Shown here piece after piece: positions 61,190 through 64,000 of a DNA stretch of 64,000 nucleotides; the stretch's first letter is position 1, and every line of letters starts with the position of its first letter. The DNA lies in the NCBI RefSeq assembly GCF_014839805.1, contig NC_051119.1, forward strand, positions 1,304,743-1,368,742. The letters run 5' to 3'. The notes under the pieces are model-generated. The model saw only the letters and a program-made list of their open reading frames with translations. It made no database searches and was not told where the DNA came from. This DNA comes from Manduca sexta (Eukaryota > Arthropoda > Insecta > Lepidoptera > Sphingidae). The position numbers and the translations under genes were made by a program.

Positions 61190-61419
61190 GTAACCTTACT
61201 GCACCTGATTGTAAGTAGTGGGCTCCAATGGAATGTCGAATGACGAGAGATGATTACCCTTAGACAGTCGACACAATTATGCCTGTTGGAACTAGATATA
61301 CACAGGCTGATCCCGGAACGCGACACACTTACGTGGGCCACTATGGCGGGTTTTAAAACCTTGTGTACGGTGATCACTATTCGTGTGGATGTTAAATATA
61401 TCTTACCACCAGCAGTAGG
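61190..61419 (-). mobile_element. Repeat C, reverse, in copy B
   Basis: Counterpart of 49508-49711. It keeps the tail part CTTACTGCACCTGATTG, which is altered in copy A. Confidence 0.7.
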
Positions 61420-61515
61420 CACCAATAATTTCTATATAAAGCGGGATACAATGCAACCTATATTTTAAATTAGACCTCTAGCAATACATCGATGAAAACT
61501 GTATTAATATCTATA

Positions 61516-61808
61516 AGTAGCTTTTGCTCGCGGCTTCACCCGCATGAAAGAGTTTTCCGGGATAAAAGTCCCACTATATATTTTCCCGGGATAGTAGCCT
61601 ATAACCTTCCCAGGGTCTTATACCAAATTTTGCTTTCTTATACCACGTCTTATGTCACGTCCTGTTCCCGTGGGAACGGGATAAAAAGTATCCTATGTCC
61701 GTCTCCTGGTTCTAAGCTACCTCTCCACCAAGGTTTTCAGCCAAATCGGTTCATCCGTTCTTGAGTTATAAATCATGTAACTAACATCACTTTCTTTTAT
61801 ATATATAG
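61516..61808 (-). mobile_element. Helitron-like H4, in copy B
   Basis: Counterpart of 49816-50104, with a few short indels, including CTTT before the terminal TA run. Confidence 0.65.
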
Positions 61809-62052
61809 AAGATATAAAACATCGTGCTCTTACAATGAAATTATGTGTTATAAATATGCATGCGTACAATGCATTCCTTTATCAGGAGTGACCTACCATA
61901 TTAGGTCCTATGCTAAAGAATAAGGAGCCCGAAGTCTGGAACTATGTCCTGTAATTACAAATACGCTCTCCATTACATAGGATTCAATGAAACCTGGCGA
62001 GTGATAACAGCTTTGGCTACCCCTAGGACTTAAAAGGCGTGAATCTTTATAA

Positions 62053-62307
62053 AATACCTTTTGCTCGCAACGTCACCCGCGTGAAGGAGTTTTGCAGGAT
62101 AATGTTTTTTTCCAAATTGATATGTATCGTTATATTATGACCAAATTACACATAATCAAGATAAATTGTAGTCTATGTGTTATTCTGATGTATAACCAAT
62201 AATACTGTAAAGTTTCATCCAAATCCGTTCCGTAGTTTTTTCGTGAAAAAGGAACAATCATACATACATACATCCTCACAAACTTTCGCATTTATAATAT
62301 TAGGATA
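62053..62307 (-). mobile_element. Helitron-like H2, just right of copy B
   Basis: A further, more diverged H2 copy with decayed GC hairpin (GCTCGCAACGTCACCCGCG) and intact ACTTTCGCATTTATAATATT end. It starts about 20 bp after homology between the two 11-kb copies stops and has no counterpart next to copy A. Confidence 0.75.
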
Positions 62308-62547
62308 TTCGACGAGGTGATACATCTGTTTATTACCTTCTGCAATGCATTATACAATAACAGGCATATTGTGTGGGATCATGCAGGTTCCCACGCGGTA
62401 TGTAATCTCTATTGTTTATACCGTCTCATTATTTTGTCACCTTCGCGAGCCGAGGTCACGGGGTCGGACGAGCAATGACATTACGGCGCAAGAGTGATCC
62501 AAACAACATTCAATTAGTATACTATAATATTTTTATGAAGTGACATT
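62308..62547. other. Unique sequence upstream of the coding exon, probably intron
   Basis: There is no recognisable repeat or reading frame here. A short GC-richer patch lies at about 62450-62500. It probably belongs to the intron or promoter of the exon at 62577. Confidence 0.4.
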
Positions 62548-62576
62548 TCCCTGATCATCCTTTCTTCTCATTCCAG
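62548..62576 (+). promoter_or_regulatory. Splice acceptor (branch region, polypyrimidine tract, AG) before the coding exon
   Basis: A CTGAT-like branch sequence near 62551 is followed by a C/T-rich tract and CAG ending at 62576, immediately before the ATG. The match to a 3' splice site is good and implies an upstream non-coding exon. A TATA-like TATAATATTT near 62522 leaves open the alternative that transcription starts just upstream and the tract is part of a short leader. Confidence 0.6.
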
Positions 62577-64000
62577 ATGGCGCACAGCATCATGCTTCGC
62601 CTAGCATACCTACTCACGCTGCTAGCCGTGACGTCATCACACAAAGCGCAGACCAGGTGGTCCCGCCAGATCAGCTCCTACACATCAGACATTAGCGACT
62701 GGGTGCCCCTGTCGGGACCAGTTGAGAGAGACCCCACCCCGCTGCCCCAGATCAAGAGGCAAGCGGTCGCAGAACCAAGGATACTCACGGACCCATTCCC
62801 AGAAGTGTCCAGACCAGTTGGATTTGGCCAAGATGCGTTCCCCACCAGATTCTATAATTCACCAGCAAATAGACAGTTGTATCTTCAATCAGTGCCGTCG
62901 GTACCATCAGCGCCGCAGAATTATTTGACTGATCAGGGATTTGGACAAAGCATTCGATTTGGCCTATCCCCATCGAACTTCCCGTTGAGCCAAGGCTTCG
63001 TCGCGCCTCCGTTTACGTATGATAACATTCCGCAGGTTAAACCAAGACCTCAAGCTATTCCCGCGCCACAGGCCGTGAAATACGAGACCTACTCTAAACC
63101 CTTGCCTGCTGCTCCTCAGCCAAGACCAGCTGGAAACCAAGCTGCTAAAATAAAGCCCGAACCTCCAAAATTCGTAGATGGATACAGAGCTGAAAACGCT
63201 AGCAACGAATACGTTTATACTCAGAAGAAGAAACCTCAATCACTACAGAAGATCAAGTTTGAAAATGCTGAGAAACCTAAAATTGAAACGATATCTCAGG
63301 GTCAAAACGTGCCGAGGTCCGAAAAGGAAGAGGTGCAGTTACTATACGTCCCGATAGAGTCGTTGAATAGAGGTCATTTCAACTTCAGAAGCCCGATATC
63401 TTCACCTCAGTTGGTTAACACGGACTTATACTCGCAAAACGTGCCGCGACCGAATCCCTTAAAGCAAGCGTTAACTGATTACCAAACCCCGGTCCAAAAA
63501 CAATTATCAGAACAGGAATATTTCACAGAATTTAATTCGCAATTGAAGGATTTCGACCAAGTACCAAAATACTCAACCACGCCTTACCCCACTGCGGCAC
63601 CGACTACTCCCAAACCGAAGAAATTGAAGCCCCATCAGCCTCCTCTAGCTATATTTTTGTCCCAAGAAACCCATAAAAACAGTCACATGAAAGTTGGTGA
63701 CGTTCTGTCATCTCTAAAGAGTTCCAACACTATAGCTGTTTTGGACTCTGTTAATCCATTGAATGCTCCAAATGTGTTCATCGGTCCTTCGACTTTGGTG
63801 CCGCCAGAAAACTACGTAAAATTCGAGCTGCCTTATTTATCTAACATAGAGAATAGCGATAAGAAACTCAAGCAACTGCCGTTCTTCGTGGCGCCTTTGA
63901 GTTACAACACTCCTCAGGGATTCGCCAAGATTCCGTTCCCATCCCCCCACGTTGGGTCAGTAGTAATCAACTCACAGATCAAAGAGCCACAAACGACTCA
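62577..64000 (+). CDS. Secreted proline-rich, cysteine-free protein, N-terminal part (3' end beyond window)
   Basis: The frame runs from ATG at 62577 to the window edge, 474 complete codons with no stop, and its even codon use contrasts with the AT-rich surroundings. Residues 1-21 have a basic start (R8), a hydrophobic core rich in Leu and Ala, and small residues near T19-S21, which reads as a signal peptide. A dibasic site (Q-I-K-R-Q-A, about residues 58-63) could be a convertase site. About residues 152-202 and 334-357 are rich in Pro, Lys, Gln and Thr. The stretch after about 358 is less repetitive and looks like a folded or conserved region. I saw no cysteine and only two tryptophans (28 and 42). 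The ATG directly follows a pyrimidine-rich tract and AG, so this is probably an internal exon with its 5' leader upstream. Function is unknown; an extracellular matrix, cuticle or secretory role is inferred from composition only. Confidence 0.85.
   Translation, partial: MAHSIMLRLAYLLTLLAVTSSHKAQTRWSRQISSYTSDISDWVPLSGPVERDPTPLPQIKRQAVAEPRILTDPFPEVSRPVGFGQDAFPTRFYNSPANRQLYLQSVPSVPSAPQNYLTDQGFGQSIRFGLSPSNFPLSQGFVAPPFTYDNIPQVKPRPQAIPAPQAVKYETYSKPLPAAPQPRPAGNQAAKIKPEPPKFVDGYRAENASNEYVYTQKKKPQSLQKIKFENAEKPKIETISQGQNVPRSEKEEVQLLYVPIESLNRGHFNFRSPISSPQLVNTDLYSQNVPRPNPLKQALTDYQTPVQKQLSEQEYFTEFNSQLKDFDQVPKYSTTPYPTAAPTTPKPKKLKPHQPPLAIFLSQETHKNSHMKVGDVLSSLKSSNTIAVLDSVNPLNAPNVFIGPSTLVPPENYVKFELPYLSNIENSDKKLKQLPFFVAPLSYNTPQGFAKIPFPSPHVGSVVINSQIKEPQTT

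Larger units (their letters stand above)
50898..62034 (+). repeat. 11-kb direct duplication, copy B
   Basis: This is the second copy of the block at 39316-50323, starting at the first base after the N run. The offset to copy A grows from about 11.58 kb at the left end to about 11.71 kb at the right because of indels. One is about 140 bp of repeat D (60740-60878) that copy A lacks; another is about 23 bp near 49254 that copy B lacks. It ends near 62034 and is followed by an H2 Helitron-like element and the coding exon. Confidence 0.95.

Noticed and set aside
39316..62034. CRISPR-like or phage-like repeat organisation
   Set aside because: The repeats are dispersed eukaryotic TEs and one long duplication; there are no short regularly spaced repeats.

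Overview
This window looks like nuclear DNA of a moth or butterfly (Lepidoptera). It is AT-rich, and most recognisable sequence belongs to repeat families typical of that order: Helitron-like elements that start with TC and end in a small GC hairpin followed by CTAG, tRNA-derived SINEs with clear B boxes, RTE- and CR1-type LINE tails, and short inverted-repeat transposons. The species cannot be told. Repeat families are given local names (SINE-A, SINE-B, repeats C to H, Helitron-like H1 to H6) because no database could be searched.

Only one convincing protein-coding exon is present. It starts at 62577, directly after a splice-acceptor-like polypyrimidine-AG, and stays open to the window edge (474 codons). 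It encodes the N-terminal part of a secreted, proline-rich, cysteine-free protein that I do not recognise by name. The rest of the window behaves like a long intergenic or intronic stretch. The other open frames are short, AT-driven or lie inside repeats.

Layout: 1-22350 is a patchwork of SINEs, LINE tails, Helitron-like pieces and one palindromic MITE (13582-13806), separated by unique AT-rich DNA. 22358-25069 is a candidate degenerate DNA transposon with terminal inverted repeats, TTAA on both sides, an apparently spliced leader and an internal 63-bp inverted repeat. 25074-39247 continues the patchwork and includes a hAT-like MITE with an 8-bp target duplication (28150-28401), a Helitron-like copy with a long (TA)n tract (32283-32622) and a second palindromic MITE (37479-37678).

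The dominant structure is an 11-kb near-identical direct duplication: about 39316-50323 and 50898-62034, separated by 74 bp of unshared sequence and a run of exactly 500 Ns (50398-50897). Both copies carry the same nested repeats in the same order, with scattered substitutions and indels. This is either a recent tandem duplication or, more likely, two haplotypes of one locus left side by side in the assembly.

I found no CRISPR array, operon, tRNA or rRNA gene, and nothing that supports a new biological system. The points of interest are retrotransposition footprints (a probable twin-primed RTE insertion and several target-site duplications), the TTAA-flanked transposon, and the probable false duplication just upstream of the coding exon.
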